From Candidatus Bipolaricaulota bacterium (GTDB lineage: Bacteria > Bipolaricaulota > Bipolaricaulia > Bipolaricaulales > Bipolaricaulaceae), in the NCBI GenBank assembly GCA_938083225.1, contig CALKCH010000044.1, positions 1 through 48,022 on the forward strand: DNA of 48,022 nt, in the 5' to 3' direction. Below the pieces are notes generated by a model. The model was not told the origin of the DNA. It made no database searches and saw only the letters and a program-made list of their open reading frames with translations. Positions 25,182 to 34,441 of this stretch are shown in pieces (position 1 is the first letter of the stretch; the number at the start of each line of letters is the position of its first letter). The position numbers were made by a program, and so were the translations under genes.

Positions 25182-28100
25182 CCCCTCTTCCCGTGCACTT
25201 CCAACTCCGCCTGGTAGTCCGCGTCCGGAACTGGTCCCTCCACGAGCTCGTGGGCCAACACCTCGGCCTGGATCTTTTCGGGAAAGCCCTGAAAAATGCC
25301 GGCGAGTTCCCCTTCGTAGCCCAACACAATCCGATCCGTCACCTCAAACCCCGCTTCTTTGCGTAGGAGTTGGATGCGGTGCACGAGTTCCCGCAAATCG
25401 CCGAGCTTGCGGAGTTCTTCGTCCAGACGGATGTCCAGAGCTACCGCTCCCCCCGGGGTTTCCAGGCACATGAGCCCGGGAGCCGGTTCCCAGGCCACCT
25501 GAACCTCATCCACATGGATCTCCACTGCCTCCCCGTCCAAGTCCAACCGCGCCCGTCCCCCGCGCAAAAGCTCCCGGACCCACTCCGGAGAGGCGGCACG
25601 CACCCTCGCCCCAGCGAGCTGAGCCAGGCGCCCCAAGCGCGGTCCGAGCTTGCGGAAGTCCGGGGTCACCCGGGGCACGAGCACCGAAGAAAGATCCGAA
25701 ACGAAACGAAGCTCGAGCACGTTGAGCTCTTCTCTCGCCAACGCCCAAAGCTCTTCGGGTATGGCTCTGTCCCCCGATTTTTCCACAACGAACAGGGTGC
25801 GCAGAGGCTGACGAACCTTGATCTTCGCGCGGTTGCGGCCGGCCAAGCCTAGCTCCACCACTTCCCGCACCCGCTGCATTTGTCCTTCCAAAACCTCTTC
25901 CCGTAGGAACGGTTCTGGCCAGTCCGCCAGGTGCACGGACTCTGGATGGTCTTCGGTGCGGAGGTTTTGCCAAAGGGCCTCGGCCAAAAAAGGCGTGAAC
26001 GGCGCCAAAAGCAGAGCCAAGGTCCGCAGAGCGGTGTAGAGGGTGTGGTAAGCGGCGCGTTTGTCCCGTCCCAACCCTGGTCCCCAGAATCTCGGCCGCG
26101 AGGTGCGAATGTACCAGTTCGAAAGATCGTCCACGAAGTCCTGAAGCTCCCGGGTGGCTTGCACGACGTCGTAAGCCTCCAGAGCCTGGGTGACCCGTTC
26201 CACGGTGCGAGAGAGTCGGGACCCAAGCCAGCGATCCAGGGCCGACCGTTCTTCCCAGGGAACAAAGCCTTCCTTGGGATCGAACCCGTCGATATTGGCA
26301 TAGAGGGCAAAAAAGTCGTAGCAATTTCGGACGGTCTCCAAAAACCCGAACCGGGCCTCCTTCACCCCCTCCACGGATAGGCGGCGTTCCGTCCAGGGTG
26401 CAGACTCGGCAAGGAGATACCAGCGGATGGCGTCGGCCCCGTGCTCGTCGGCCAAAGGCACGGGATCGATGACGTTGCCGCGGGACTTGCTCATCTTTTG
26501 GCCCTGCGCATCCAACCCCAAGCCCGTCACCAAGACCCGGCGATAGGGGCTAGCGCCATGCACCAATACTCCGGTGGCGAGAAGGGTGTAGAACCAACCC
26601 CGGGTTTGGTCCAACCCCTCACAGATGAAGTCCGCCGGGTATGAAGCCTGGAACTCCTCCGCGTTCTCGAATGGATAGTGCCATTGGGCCGTGTGCATGG
26701 AGCCAGAATCGAACCAAGTATCAAGAACATAGGGTTCCCGGCGCATTTCTCCCCCGCAGGGACAACGCAACCTCACCTGATCCACGTAGGGCCTGTGCAG
26801 CTCCACGCTCCTGGCCAGTTCCGGATCCACAGCCCTCTCCACAAGCTCGGCGCGCGAGCCAATCACCTCTTCTCGGCCGCAATTTGGACAAGTCCACACC
26901 GGAAGAGGCGTTCCCCAGTAGCGCTCCCGGGAGAGGGCCCAGTCCCGCATGGACTGGAGGAAGTCGAGGAAGCGGCCGGTTCCTGCGTGCTCGGGATGCC
27001 ACATAATCTTTGCGTTTTGTGCGATGATCTCGTCCTTGGCCTGGGTGGTGGCGATGAACCAAGAGTCCAAAGCGTAATAGAGCAGCGGAGTGTCACAGCG
27101 CCAGCAGAAGGGATATTCGTGTTCATAGGTCTCGGCACGCAAGAGACGCCCACGGGCCTGGAGATCCTGGACAATGCGCGCGTCTCCGTCTTTCACAAAA
27201 AGCCCAGCCCCAAGAGGGAATTCCTCGGTGAACCGGCCAGCACGATCTACAGGCTGGAGGAAGGGCAAACCTTCCCGCTGGCCTAATTCGTAGTCCTCCT
27301 CACCAAAGGCTGGGGCGATATGCACAAGACCTGTCCCCTCTGCCATGGACACGAACTCTCCGGCCACCACGCGATAGGCGCCTTGGCCCGCAAGAGGGTA
27401 CAGAGGGACGTATTGGCGGCCCAAGAGCTCACGGCCTGGGAACTCCCGGAGGATTTGAGCTTCTTCGCCCAGAACCGCGGCCAGCCTGGGCTTGGCCAAG
27501 ATCAGCCGCTCGTCCTGGAACCACACCTCTACATAGGGTGCGTCAGGGGCCACCGCCACCGCCACGTTGGCGGGCAACGTCCAGGGCGTAGTGGTCCAAA
27601 CAAGGAGCGAGGTCTCCGGAGAACCCAAGAGGGGCAGGCGCACGAAGATCGAGGGATCGGAGACGCGACGATAGCCCTGGGCCACCTCGTGGGAGGAAAG
27701 AGGGGTACCGCAGCGCGGGCAATAGGGCAGAATTTTATGGCCTCGGTAGAGAAAACTCTTTTTGTACAGGTCTTTCAGCTCCCACCATAGGGACTCCATG
27801 TAGTCATCGGTGTAAGTCACATAGGGATGCTTAAGATCGATCCAGAACCCCATGCGGACGAGCATTTTCTCCCATTCGCGGATGTAGTAGTCCACAGAGG
27901 CCCGGCACGCCCGCACAAATTTTTCCACCCCAAGTTTCTCGATTTCGGCTTTTGTGGAAAGCCCAAGTTCCTTTTCCACCTCCAGCTCCACAGGAAGGCC
28001 GTGGCAGTCCCACCCCGCTTTGCGGGGAACGTAAAACCCCCGCATGGTCTTATAGCGCGGGAAAAGATCCTTATAGACCCGGGCCAGGAGATGCGCGAAG

Positions 28101-28261
28101 TGGGGACGGCCGTTGGCCGTGGGTGGTCCTTCATAGAAGACGAACCGAGGGCGGCCCTCCCGTGCCCGCACCGAGCGCTCAAACACCTCGTTTTTCTGCC
28201 AAAACTCTAAAATTTCGTGCTCGCGCCTCTTCGGATCCGCCTCGAGTTTTCGAAATGCCAA
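25154..28261 (-). CDS. ileS: Isoleucyl-tRNA synthetase, type 2
   Basis: 1035 residues, the size of the archaeal/eukaryotic-like (IleS2) branch. GPPTANGRPHFAH holds the HIGH motif (as HFAH), GQKMSKSRGN the KMSKS loop, WDCHGLP the catalytic-core signature, and a long CP1 editing domain lies between. A zinc-like YCPRCG and CPNCGRE pair are inside. Start is TTG 28261: GGAGGG is about 5 nt upstream, and the sequence AFRKLEAD matches where the family begins; a longer frame to 28336 lacks such a site. IleS2 enzymes are known for low mupirocin sensitivity. Confidence 0.94.
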   Translation of the reverse strand: MAFRKLEADPKRREHEILEFWQKNEVFERSVRAREGRPRFVFYEGPPTANGRPHFAHLLARVYKDLFPRYKTMRGFYVPRKAGWDCHGLPVELEVEKELGLSTKAEIEKLGVEKFVRACRASVDYYIREWEKMLVRMGFWIDLKHPYVTYTDDYMESLWWELKDLYKKSFLYRGHKILPYCPRCGTPLSSHEVAQGYRRVSDPSIFVRLPLLGSPETSLLVWTTTPWTLPANVAVAVAPDAPYVEVWFQDERLILAKPRLAAVLGEEAQILREFPGRELLGRQYVPLYPLAGQGAYRVVAGEFVSMAEGTGLVHIAPAFGEEDYELGQREGLPFLQPVDRAGRFTEEFPLGAGLFVKDGDARIVQDLQARGRLLRAETYEHEYPFCWRCDTPLLYYALDSWFIATTQAKDEIIAQNAKIMWHPEHAGTGRFLDFLQSMRDWALSRERYWGTPLPVWTCPNCGREEVIGSRAELVERAVDPELARSVELHRPYVDQVRLRCPCGGEMRREPYVLDTWFDSGSMHTAQWHYPFENAEEFQASYPADFICEGLDQTRGWFYTLLATGVLVHGASPYRRVLVTGLGLDAQGQKMSKSRGNVIDPVPLADEHGADAIRWYLLAESAPWTERRLSVEGVKEARFGFLETVRNCYDFFALYANIDGFDPKEGFVPWEERSALDRWLGSRLSRTVERVTQALEAYDVVQATRELQDFVDDLSNWYIRTSRPRFWGPGLGRDKRAAYHTLYTALRTLALLLAPFTPFLAEALWQNLRTEDHPESVHLADWPEPFLREEVLEGQMQRVREVVELGLAGRNRAKIKVRQPLRTLFVVEKSGDRAIPEELWALAREELNVLELRFVSDLSSVLVPRVTPDFRKLGPRLGRLAQLAGARVRAASPEWVRELLRGGRARLDLDGEAVEIHVDEVQVAWEPAPGLMCLETPGGAVALDIRLDEELRKLGDLRELVHRIQLLRKEAGFEVTDRIVLGYEGELAGIFQGFPEKIQAEVLAHELVEGPVPDADYQAELEVHGKRGWVWLRRWR

Positions 28262-28332
28262 TGAACCCTCCTTTCCCGAGAAAAAAACCTGCTTTTCCTT
28301 AAAGCCACTGCGCGGAGAGAGTAAGCTTAAAG

Positions 28333-28359
28333 TCATCCCTGCCCCGGGCGGGGCAGGAT
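28333..28359 (-). repeat. GC hairpin between purB and ileS
   Basis: CCTGCCCC and GGGGCAGG arms around GGGC form a strong hairpin just after the purB stop (28382). No U-tract on the minus strand. Candidate 3' end of the lpdA-purB transcript. Confidence 0.5.
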
Positions 28360-28381
28360 GATCAAGCGGATCCGGAAAACA

Positions 28382-29692
28382 TTAGCCATGACCAAGGGCA
28401 TTATAACCGCGGGAAAAAACGCGGTCGAAGGAGACCTTCACGTTCCTCAAAGTTTGGGGCAGGCTGAAGATCTCCGAAAGCTCCTCGGCCGTGAGTTTCT
28501 CCAAGACCTGAGGCTCGGAGCGGGCCGCCTCCGCCAAGCTCCGGCCGCTGCGCACCGCCTCCGCGCTCAGCTGTGCCACGAGCTCGTGCGCCTCCCTCCT
28601 GCCCATCCCCGCTCGCACCAACGCCAAAAGCAGGCCCTCCGAGAAGGGAACGTCCAAAGAGGCCTCCAGCGTTTTCCGCATGGTCTCCGGATGGACGCGC
28701 AGCTCCCTAAGGAGCCGTTCCGCCCGGTCCAACATGTAGTCCACGAGGAGAAAGCACTGGGGAAGGAGCACCCTCTCCACCGCGGAATGGGACATGTCGC
28801 GTTCGTGCCAAAGGGCGTTGTCTTCAAGCATGGGCTCCACCGCCGCCCTCACCACCCGGGCCAAGCCGCACAACCGCTCGGAGAGAATGGGGTTGCGCTT
28901 GTGGGGCATGGCGGAGGAGCCCTCGGGCTGGCCTTCCTCCACCTCCGCCACCTCCGCCCGGGACAGATGCCGCACCTCCAGGGCCATCTTTTCCACAAGC
29001 GAAGCAGCGCTGGCCAGAGCGAACACCACCTCGGCGTGGCGATCCCGGGCGATCACCTGGCTGGCCACGGGACAGGGCCGCAGGCCGAGCTCCCGCAGGG
29101 CCAATTCCTCGGCCTGCGGAGGAAAATAGGCGTGCGTGCCCACCGCGCCGGACAGCTTCCCCACCGAGATCTCCTCCAAAGCGCGGCGCAGGCGCCCCTC
29201 CACCCGGCCTAGCTCGTCGTACCACACGAGGACCTTGTGGCCAACCGTGGTGGGTTCGGCCCATTGCCCGTGGGTGCGCCCCACGATGGGGGTGTCGCGG
29301 AAGCGTTGGGCCAAGTCCCCCAGGACCCCCTTCAGCCGGGAAACTTTGCGCAAAAGGAGCTCCAGGGCCTCGCGGAGGATCAGGGCCAACGCGGTGTCTT
29401 TCACGTCGGAAGAGGTGAGGCCGAAATGGAGCCAGCGGCCGGGCTCGCCCACCTGCTCCTCGAAAGCCCAAAGGAAAGCCACAAGATCATGGCCGATTTC
29501 CCTTTCCAGCTCTTGAATCCTTTGCACATCGATCTTCGCCCTGCTGCGGATCTCCCCACTCACGCCTTGGGGAATGAGCCCCAGCTCTTCCAAGGCCGCC
29601 AGGGCCGCAAGCTCCACCCGCAGCCACTGCGCATACTGGGCCTCAAGGGTCCAGAGATCCTTCATGGGGCTTAAGGCATAGCGCTCAAGCAC
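28382..29692 (-). CDS. purB: Adenylosuccinate lyase
   Basis: Splits adenylosuccinate and SAICAR in purine synthesis. 436 residues with the fumarase/aspartase signature GSSAMPHKRNP and the TSSDVKDTA segment. Start GTG 29692; GGAG 7 nt upstream overlaps the lpdA stop codon, so the genes are translationally coupled. purA and purB sit in neighbouring minus-strand operons. Confidence 0.96.
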   Translation of the reverse strand: MLERYALSPMKDLWTLEAQYAQWLRVELAALAALEELGLIPQGVSGEIRSRAKIDVQRIQELEREIGHDLVAFLWAFEEQVGEPGRWLHFGLTSSDVKDTALALILREALELLLRKVSRLKGVLGDLAQRFRDTPIVGRTHGQWAEPTTVGHKVLVWYDELGRVEGRLRRALEEISVGKLSGAVGTHAYFPPQAEELALRELGLRPCPVASQVIARDRHAEVVFALASAASLVEKMALEVRHLSRAEVAEVEEGQPEGSSAMPHKRNPILSERLCGLARVVRAAVEPMLEDNALWHERDMSHSAVERVLLPQCFLLVDYMLDRAERLLRELRVHPETMRKTLEASLDVPFSEGLLLALVRAGMGRREAHELVAQLSAEAVRSGRSLAEAARSEPQVLEKLTAEELSEIFSLPQTLRNVKVSFDRVFSRGYNALGHG

Positions 29693-29701
29693 GGCGGGCT
29701 C

Positions 29702-31072
29702 CTAAACGACATGTAAAGGCCGCCCCAGGGCAACCAAAGCGGCCTCCCACACCGCCTCCGCGAACGTGGGATGGGCATGAATCGTTTGGGCCACTTGGTC
29801 CAAGGAGAGTCCCGCCTCCATAGCCAGCGTGACCTCCGCCAAAAGTTCAGACGCATGGGGACCAACGATTTCCGCACCCACGATTTTCCCGGAGGCATCG
29901 GAAGCGAGGGTCATAAACCCTTCAGGTTCTCCCTCAGCCCAGGCCCGGCCCAATGCGCCAAACGGGAAGCGGCCGAACACAAGCCCTGGGGTGTCCACGG
30001 GGATCCCCACCAGGGCCACCTCGGGCTGGGTGAACACGGCCCAAGGCACCGCGTGCGGGTTTTCCGGCGCAACTTGCTCGCCCCGCAGTTCCCGCGCCAA
30101 AAACTCGGCCAAAAGCAAACCTTCATGGCTGGCCTTATGGGCCAAAAGCGGGCCACCCCGGAGATCCCCAATGGCGTAGATGCCGGGGGCCGCGCGGAAT
30201 CCCGCGTCCGTTTGGACGAAACCCTTTTCCACGCGAACTCTGGCCCGTTCCAAGCCCAGCCCCGCCGGACGAGGCCGGCGGCCCACCGCCACGAGGACGG
30301 CCTCGGCTTCGAGCTCTTCCTCCTTCTGGCCGCGCACCAAAATCCCCTGGGGTGTGAGCCCCACCGCGCTGGTCCCGAGCCGCACCTCGATGCCCTGCCG
30401 GGCCAAAGCCTGACGGAGGAAAGCCTCGGCCCGGGAGGACAACCCAAGCCCGGGCAGGACGCTGTTCATCATCTCCACCACCGTGACCTGGGCGCCCAAG
30501 CGCCGATAGACGGTGGCCAACTCGAGTCCCACCACTCCACCGCCCACCACCACCAGGCTCTCGGGAACCCTGGGAAGCCGAAGGGCGTGGTCCGAGGACC
30601 ACACCCGCTCGCCGTCGAAGGGAAGGAAAGGAAGCTCGATGGGCGCCGAGCCGGTGGCCAGGATCACAGCCTTGGCCAGGATGCGCGTCTTACCCCCTTC
30701 GCCCTCCACCTCCACCTCCCTGGGCCCCACCAGGCGTGCTTCCCCGCGCAAGACCTCCACCTTGGACGCGGAAAGGACCCGCTGCACGCCAACCCGCAGC
30801 TTCTCCACCACGTCCGCAAGAAAGGCTCGGAGTTTGGGGAGATCCACCTGAACCTCGACGTTGAGGCCCATGCGCCGGTAGATCTCCTTCTTGCCCAGGG
30901 GCGCAGTGGCCGCGTACAGGGCTTTGGTGGGTATACAGCCGCGATTGAGGCAAACGCCGCCCAGGTGCTCGCGCTCCACGAGCACGGTGCCCACGCCCAA
31001 TTGGCCCAGCCGTCGGGCCGCGACATACCCGGCCGGACCCCCGCCGACCACCACTACCTCCGCTTCGGTCAT
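29702..31072 (-). CDS. lpdA: Dihydrolipoamide dehydrogenase
   Basis: 456 residues: FAD-binding GGGPAGYVAA, the redox disulphide GGVCLNRGCIPTKAL, NAD-binding GGGVVGLEL, and a C-terminal interface with HAHPTFAE. It regenerates lipoyl groups as L protein of glycine cleavage or E3 of 2-oxoacid dehydrogenases. No E1/E2, P or H gene lies nearby, though the T protein is in the window. ATG 31072 lies 8 nt after TACACT and has no Shine-Dalgarno sequence. Confidence 0.95.
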   Translation of the reverse strand: MTEAEVVVVGGGPAGYVAARRLGQLGVGTVLVEREHLGGVCLNRGCIPTKALYAATAPLGKKEIYRRMGLNVEVQVDLPKLRAFLADVVEKLRVGVQRVLSASKVEVLRGEARLVGPREVEVEGEGGKTRILAKAVILATGSAPIELPFLPFDGERVWSSDHALRLPRVPESLVVVGGGVVGLELATVYRRLGAQVTVVEMMNSVLPGLGLSSRAEAFLRQALARQGIEVRLGTSAVGLTPQGILVRGQKEEELEAEAVLVAVGRRPRPAGLGLERARVRVEKGFVQTDAGFRAAPGIYAIGDLRGGPLLAHKASHEGLLLAEFLARELRGEQVAPENPHAVPWAVFTQPEVALVGIPVDTPGLVFGRFPFGALGRAWAEGEPEGFMTLASDASGKIVGAEIVGPHASELLAEVTLAMEAGLSLDQVAQTIHAHPTFAEAVWEAALVALGRPLHVV

Positions 31073-31080
31073 GGCTCACA

Positions 31081-31086
31081 AGTGTA
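31081..31086 (-). promoter_or_regulatory. -10 element of lpdA, leaderless type
   Basis: TACACT on the minus strand, 8 nt before the lpdA ATG. No convincing -35. It overlaps the divergent promoter of the lipoprotein gene. Confidence 0.45.
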
Positions 31087-31088
31087 CC

Positions 31089-31117
31089 TTGGTCCTGCGC
31101 CCCAAAGAAGCTATGCT
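31089..31117 (+). promoter_or_regulatory. Promoter of the PKD lipoprotein operon
   Basis: TTGGTC (31089-31094), 17-nt spacer, TATGCT (31112-31117), 19 nt before ATG 31137. Drives the lipoprotein, the repair fusion, the radical SAM gene and coaE. Confidence 0.55.
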
Positions 31118-31136
31118 TTGCCGGAGGTTCCGAGTG

Positions 31137-31784
31137 ATGCGAAAACTTAGAACATGGTTAGTGTTGGGGGTACTCGCCCTTGGACTCTTGGGCTGCCTCC
31201 AAAGCAGCCCTTCGCTCCGGGCTGTGATCCGCACTGATCCATACCCCCCGCGAGGGCCATACCCGCTGCTCGTCAGGTTCGAGGCGCGGGATTCCACGAG
31301 CAACGCTACGGCATGGGTGTGGACGTTTTTCCGGATCGAGGAAGGAGAGGAAGTGCCGTTAGGGCTGGCCCTGTCCGGACCAATGGTGGAGCACATCTTC
31401 GAAACCCGTGGTCGGTATCGGGTTTATCTCACCGTGCGCTCCGCAGACCAAAATTTCGCCCAAGCTTTTGTGGACGTGGATGTGCGTTCCCAGCCTCCGG
31501 TGGCCAGGTTCACCGCCGACCCCTTCCCCGAGGTTCAGCAGGGAAAACCTGGGAATTTCGACGCCAGCAATTCCTTTGATCCTGACGGGGTCATCGTGAG
31601 CTACATCTGGAGCTTCGGGGATGGTTTTTGGGAGGAAACAGAGGATCCCCGGGTCAGCCACACCTACGACGAGCCCGGCGAATACTATGTTCAGCTCGTG
31701 GTCGAAGACGATTACGGCGATCGTTCGGAACCCACGTTGTTACGGGTGCGGGTAGTACCCAAGGGCTGTGGAAGCTGCCCCTGA
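31137..31784 (+). CDS. Lipoprotein with two PKD domains
   Basis: 215 residues. A lipoprotein signal with lipobox LLGC (cysteine at residue 20) is followed by two PKD-like beta domains: about 28-115, and about 120-207 with FDASNSFDPDG and WSFGDGFW. No catalytic residues. ATG 31137 was chosen because GGAGG lies about 10 nt upstream and it starts right at the signal peptide. The stop is 20 bp before the repair gene. Confidence 0.75.
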   Translation: MRKLRTWLVLGVLALGLLGCLQSSPSLRAVIRTDPYPPRGPYPLLVRFEARDSTSNATAWVWTFFRIEEGEEVPLGLALSGPMVEHIFETRGRYRVYLTVRSADQNFAQAFVDVDVRSQPPVARFTADPFPEVQQGKPGNFDASNSFDPDGVIVSYIWSFGDGFWEETEDPRVSHTYDEPGEYYVQLVVEDDYGDRSEPTLLRVRVVPKGCGSCP

Positions 31785-31803
31785 GTTTTCCGTTCCGGAC
31801 ATC

Positions 31804-32739
31804 ATGGGTGTCCTGCGGGATCTAGTTTTTCAGATCCCGGCTGGTCGGGTTAGCACTTTCCGTGCTTTAGCTGAGGCCTTGGGCGATCCGGATTGTGCGC
31901 CCTTTGTGGCTTCCTCTCTTATGAGCGAGTTAGCCAAAGACTGGCCGGTGCACCGGATAGTGCATAGCTCCGGCGGCGTGGGTCGGGTTTTCGGGGAAGA
32001 GCAAGGCCAAACAGTGGAGAAGCTTCGTCAAGAGGGGGTGAGGATCGTCGGGGATCGCGTGAGTCCTCTCCTAGCTTTCTTCTTCGCCGATTTTCAAAGC
32101 CCAAGGCCTCTGGCGCGCTTGCAGGAGGAACAAAAGGCGGTGGCACGAAAAGTGTGCCTCTCCCCTCTGGCTGAAGTGAGACACCTGGGCGCCGTGGATG
32201 TGGCCTATCGGGCAGACGAAGCTATAGCCAGCTTCGTGTGGACCGATGCTCAAGGTGAACCCCTGGATTTCCTCGTCGTTTCTGGGCCGGCGCGCTTTCC
32301 CTACATTCGCACGTACCTTTCTTACCGAGAACTTCCGACCTATTTGGCGGTCTTGCGGGAGGCCAAAGGGAAAGGACTTTGGCCGGACGTACTTCTTGTA
32401 GATGGAAACGGTATTCTCCACCCGCGGCGGGCGGGAGTGGCCACCCATCTGGGGGTGCTCTTGGACCTACCCACCGTGGGGGTGGCCAAGGGACATCTGT
32501 GCGGAGACGTGAACACCGAGGGCATGGTGGTGGGCGAGTGGCGGCCGGTTTTCCTGGACAGGGAGATGGTGGCTGCTGCCCTCCGCACTGGGCGTAACCG
32601 TACTCTTTTCATCTCCCCTGGCCACCGCGCCGACGTGCAAACCGCAGTCCAGCTTATCTCCGCCCTCCCCACAAAGAGGGACCTTCCCTTACCTTTACAG
32701 TTCGCCCACGAGATCGCCACCGAGGCCGCGCGTGCATGA
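31804..32739 (+). CDS. Alkyltransferase-like domain fused to endonuclease V
   Basis: About 311 residues. The N-terminal 75 or so match the DNA-binding half of O6-alkylguanine transferases: IPAGRVSTFRALAEALG and VHRIVHSSG. In true MGMT the site is PCHR; here it is PVHR, so the acceptor Cys is Val and the domain cannot take alkyl groups; it resembles an alkyltransferase-like (ATL) sensor. The rest is endonuclease V, which nicks near deaminated bases: AVDVAYR, SYRELP, LLVDGNGILHPRRAG and VGVAKG supply the acidic and basic active-site residues; the wedge PYIP reads PYIR. ATG 31804 fits the family; GTG 31768 would overlap the lipoprotein gene. Stop overlaps the next start (ATGA). Confidence 0.88.
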   Translation: MGVLRDLVFQIPAGRVSTFRALAEALGDPDCAPFVASSLMSELAKDWPVHRIVHSSGGVGRVFGEEQGQTVEKLRQEGVRIVGDRVSPLLAFFFADFQSPRPLARLQEEQKAVARKVCLSPLAEVRHLGAVDVAYRADEAIASFVWTDAQGEPLDFLVVSGPARFPYIRTYLSYRELPTYLAVLREAKGKGLWPDVLLVDGNGILHPRRAGVATHLGVLLDLPTVGVAKGHLCGDVNTEGMVVGEWRPVFLDREMVAAALRTGRNRTLFISPGHRADVQTAVQLISALPTKRDLPLPLQFAHEIATEAARA

Positions 32740-33827
32740 TGGCTCGTTGCCCCGTATGCACAGAGAAGACGCTCCTTTCGCAAGCGGTAGGAGTGTGTGG
32801 CCGGTGCCTCCGCGAAGACCCGGAGGCATGCATGCCGGTGGTGGAAAAAGCCCGCCGGCGTTCCCGCCAAACCTTCGGTCTTCCCTCCGAACCCCTGCGA
32901 GACCCTCTCGGCTACCCATGCAAGCTGTGCGTGCACGCCTGCCGAATTCCTCAAGGTGGAGTGGGATTCTGCGGGCTACCCCCCGGAGGTCGGGAAAAAG
33001 CCCGCGTGAGCTGGTATCACGATCCTCTTCCCACCAATTGTGTAGCAGATTTCGTGTGTCCAGGTGGAACGGGAGCAGGTTTTCCCCGCTGGGCCCACCG
33101 GGCCGGTCCTGAGCACGGGTATCAAAACCTCGCCGTGTTTTATGAGGCCTGCAACTTCGACTGCTTGTATTGCCAAAACTGGCACTACCGGGTGGACGGA
33201 CCTCAGCGAACGCCCCTTCCACCCGAGGATCTGGTTGAGGCTGTGACTCCTCGCACTTCCTGCATCTGCTTTTTCGGGGGGGACCCCACGCCCCAGCTTC
33301 CCCACGCTCTTAGGGCCGCGGAACTTTCTTTGGAAGCCAATAAACAGCGGATCCTGCGCATCTGCTTCGAGACGAATGGTAGCATGAACCGTAGGCTTTT
33401 GGCGCGCATGGTGGAATTGAGCCTGGCCTCCGGCGGGGTGATCAAATTCGACCTCAAAGCCTGGAACCCGCAGGTGCACTTCGCCCTCACCGGTGCACCC
33501 AATGACCGCACCCTCGAGAACTTCGCGTGGGTGGCGGAGAGGTTCACCCTGCGGCCCGAGGTGCCCCTCCTTGTGGCCAGCATCCTCCTTGTGCCCGGCT
33601 ACGTGGACGTGGAGGAGATCCGCCCCTTGGCCCAATTCATCGCCAACCTCAACCCCCAGATTCCCTTGAGCCTTCTTGCCTTTCATCCCCATTGCCTCAT
33701 GGACGACCTTCCCTGCACTTCTGCGGCGCACATGGAGCGCTGCGTGCGCGCCGCGGAGGAGGCAGGGCTCCTCCGGGTCCACGTGGGGAATCGGCATCTT
33801 CTTTGGCCGGGAGATTACGAGGAATGA
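32736..33827 (+). CDS. Radical SAM protein, PflA/AmrS type
   Basis: 363 residues. The radical SAM cluster motif is CNFDCLYC, with QNW as in pyruvate-formate-lyase activating enzymes and AmmeMemoRadiSam proteins (COG1180/COG1313). Upstream are a CxxC...CxxC zinc-ribbon-like start (C5, C8, C21, C24) and CKLCVHACRI...GFCG, the cysteine cluster of the AmrS-type group. No partner glycyl-radical enzyme or AmmeMemo gene is near, so the substrate is unknown. Both ends overlap neighbours as ATGA, tying it to the repair gene and coaE. Confidence 0.88.
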   Translation: MMARCPVCTEKTLLSQAVGVCGRCLREDPEACMPVVEKARRRSRQTFGLPSEPLRDPLGYPCKLCVHACRIPQGGVGFCGLPPGGREKARVSWYHDPLPTNCVADFVCPGGTGAGFPRWAHRAGPEHGYQNLAVFYEACNFDCLYCQNWHYRVDGPQRTPLPPEDLVEAVTPRTSCICFFGGDPTPQLPHALRAAELSLEANKQRILRICFETNGSMNRRLLARMVELSLASGGVIKFDLKAWNPQVHFALTGAPNDRTLENFAWVAERFTLRPEVPLLVASILLVPGYVDVEEIRPLAQFIANLNPQIPLSLLAFHPHCLMDDLPCTSAAHMERCVRAAEEAGLLRVHVGNRHLLWPGDYEE

Positions 33828-34441
33828 GGGTCATCGGACTTGCGGGACCGGCGGGGACGGGCAAATCCACGGTGGCGCGGATGCTGGCGCGCCGGCCCGG
33901 GTTCGCCCACCTGGACTGCGATGCCCTGGCCTGGGACACGTACCGACCCGGTGGCCCCGCGTATTTAGAGCTTTTGGCCCGCTTCGGTCAGGAAATCCTC
34001 AACCCTGATGGCACGGTGAACCGGGAAAAGCTGGGGGCCCTGGTGTTCTCCGACCCCCGTGCGCGCAAGGATTTGGAGGGGCTTGTGCATCCTTGGGTCA
34101 TGGAGGCCCTGCGGCGGAAGGCCGCAGAGGCCGAAGGGAAGGGAACACAATATCTACTCGTCGAGGGCGCGCTTCTTCTGCATTCCCCGCACGTGGAGCG
34201 GAGCTTTTTCGACCTTTTCCTTTGGCTTTCCGTGCCCGAGGGAGAGCGACGGAGGAGGCTACGCGCGGCAGGGGTTCCCGAGCGCCTGATCGCGCAGAGG
34301 TTGGCGGCGCAGGCGGGCCTCACGCCTCCGCTTCTTCCCAACCTTATTGTGGTGAACGGGGAGGGTCCGCCGGCCGAGGTGGCCCAGCGCGTGCTTCAGG
34401 TCATCACTGCCTATTTTGGGGCCACATCGACGAGGTCCTGA
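33824..34441 (+). CDS. coaE: Dephospho-CoA kinase
   Basis: Last step of CoA synthesis. 205 residues: P-loop GPAGTGKST, DCDALAW, the EGALLLHS core segment and the LID-like Arg-rich ERRRRLRAAG. ATG 33824 overlaps the preceding stop. Its 3' end overlaps murE on the other strand by 31 bp. Confidence 0.93.
   Translation: MRVIGLAGPAGTGKSTVARMLARRPGFAHLDCDALAWDTYRPGGPAYLELLARFGQEILNPDGTVNREKLGALVFSDPRARKDLEGLVHPWVMEALRRKAAEAEGKGTQYLLVEGALLLHSPHVERSFFDLFLWLSVPEGERRRRLRAAGVPERLIAQRLAAQAGLTPPLLPNLIVVNGEGPPAEVAQRVLQVITAYFGATSTRS

Noticed and set aside
28262-28381. T-box leader before ileS
   Set aside because: Only 120 bp, with no recognisable T-box sequence or stem I; there is only a GC hairpin at the purB end.
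29771-31150. 459-codon open frame on the plus strand
   Set aside because: Antisense to lpdA, which has intact FAD, disulphide and NAD motifs.
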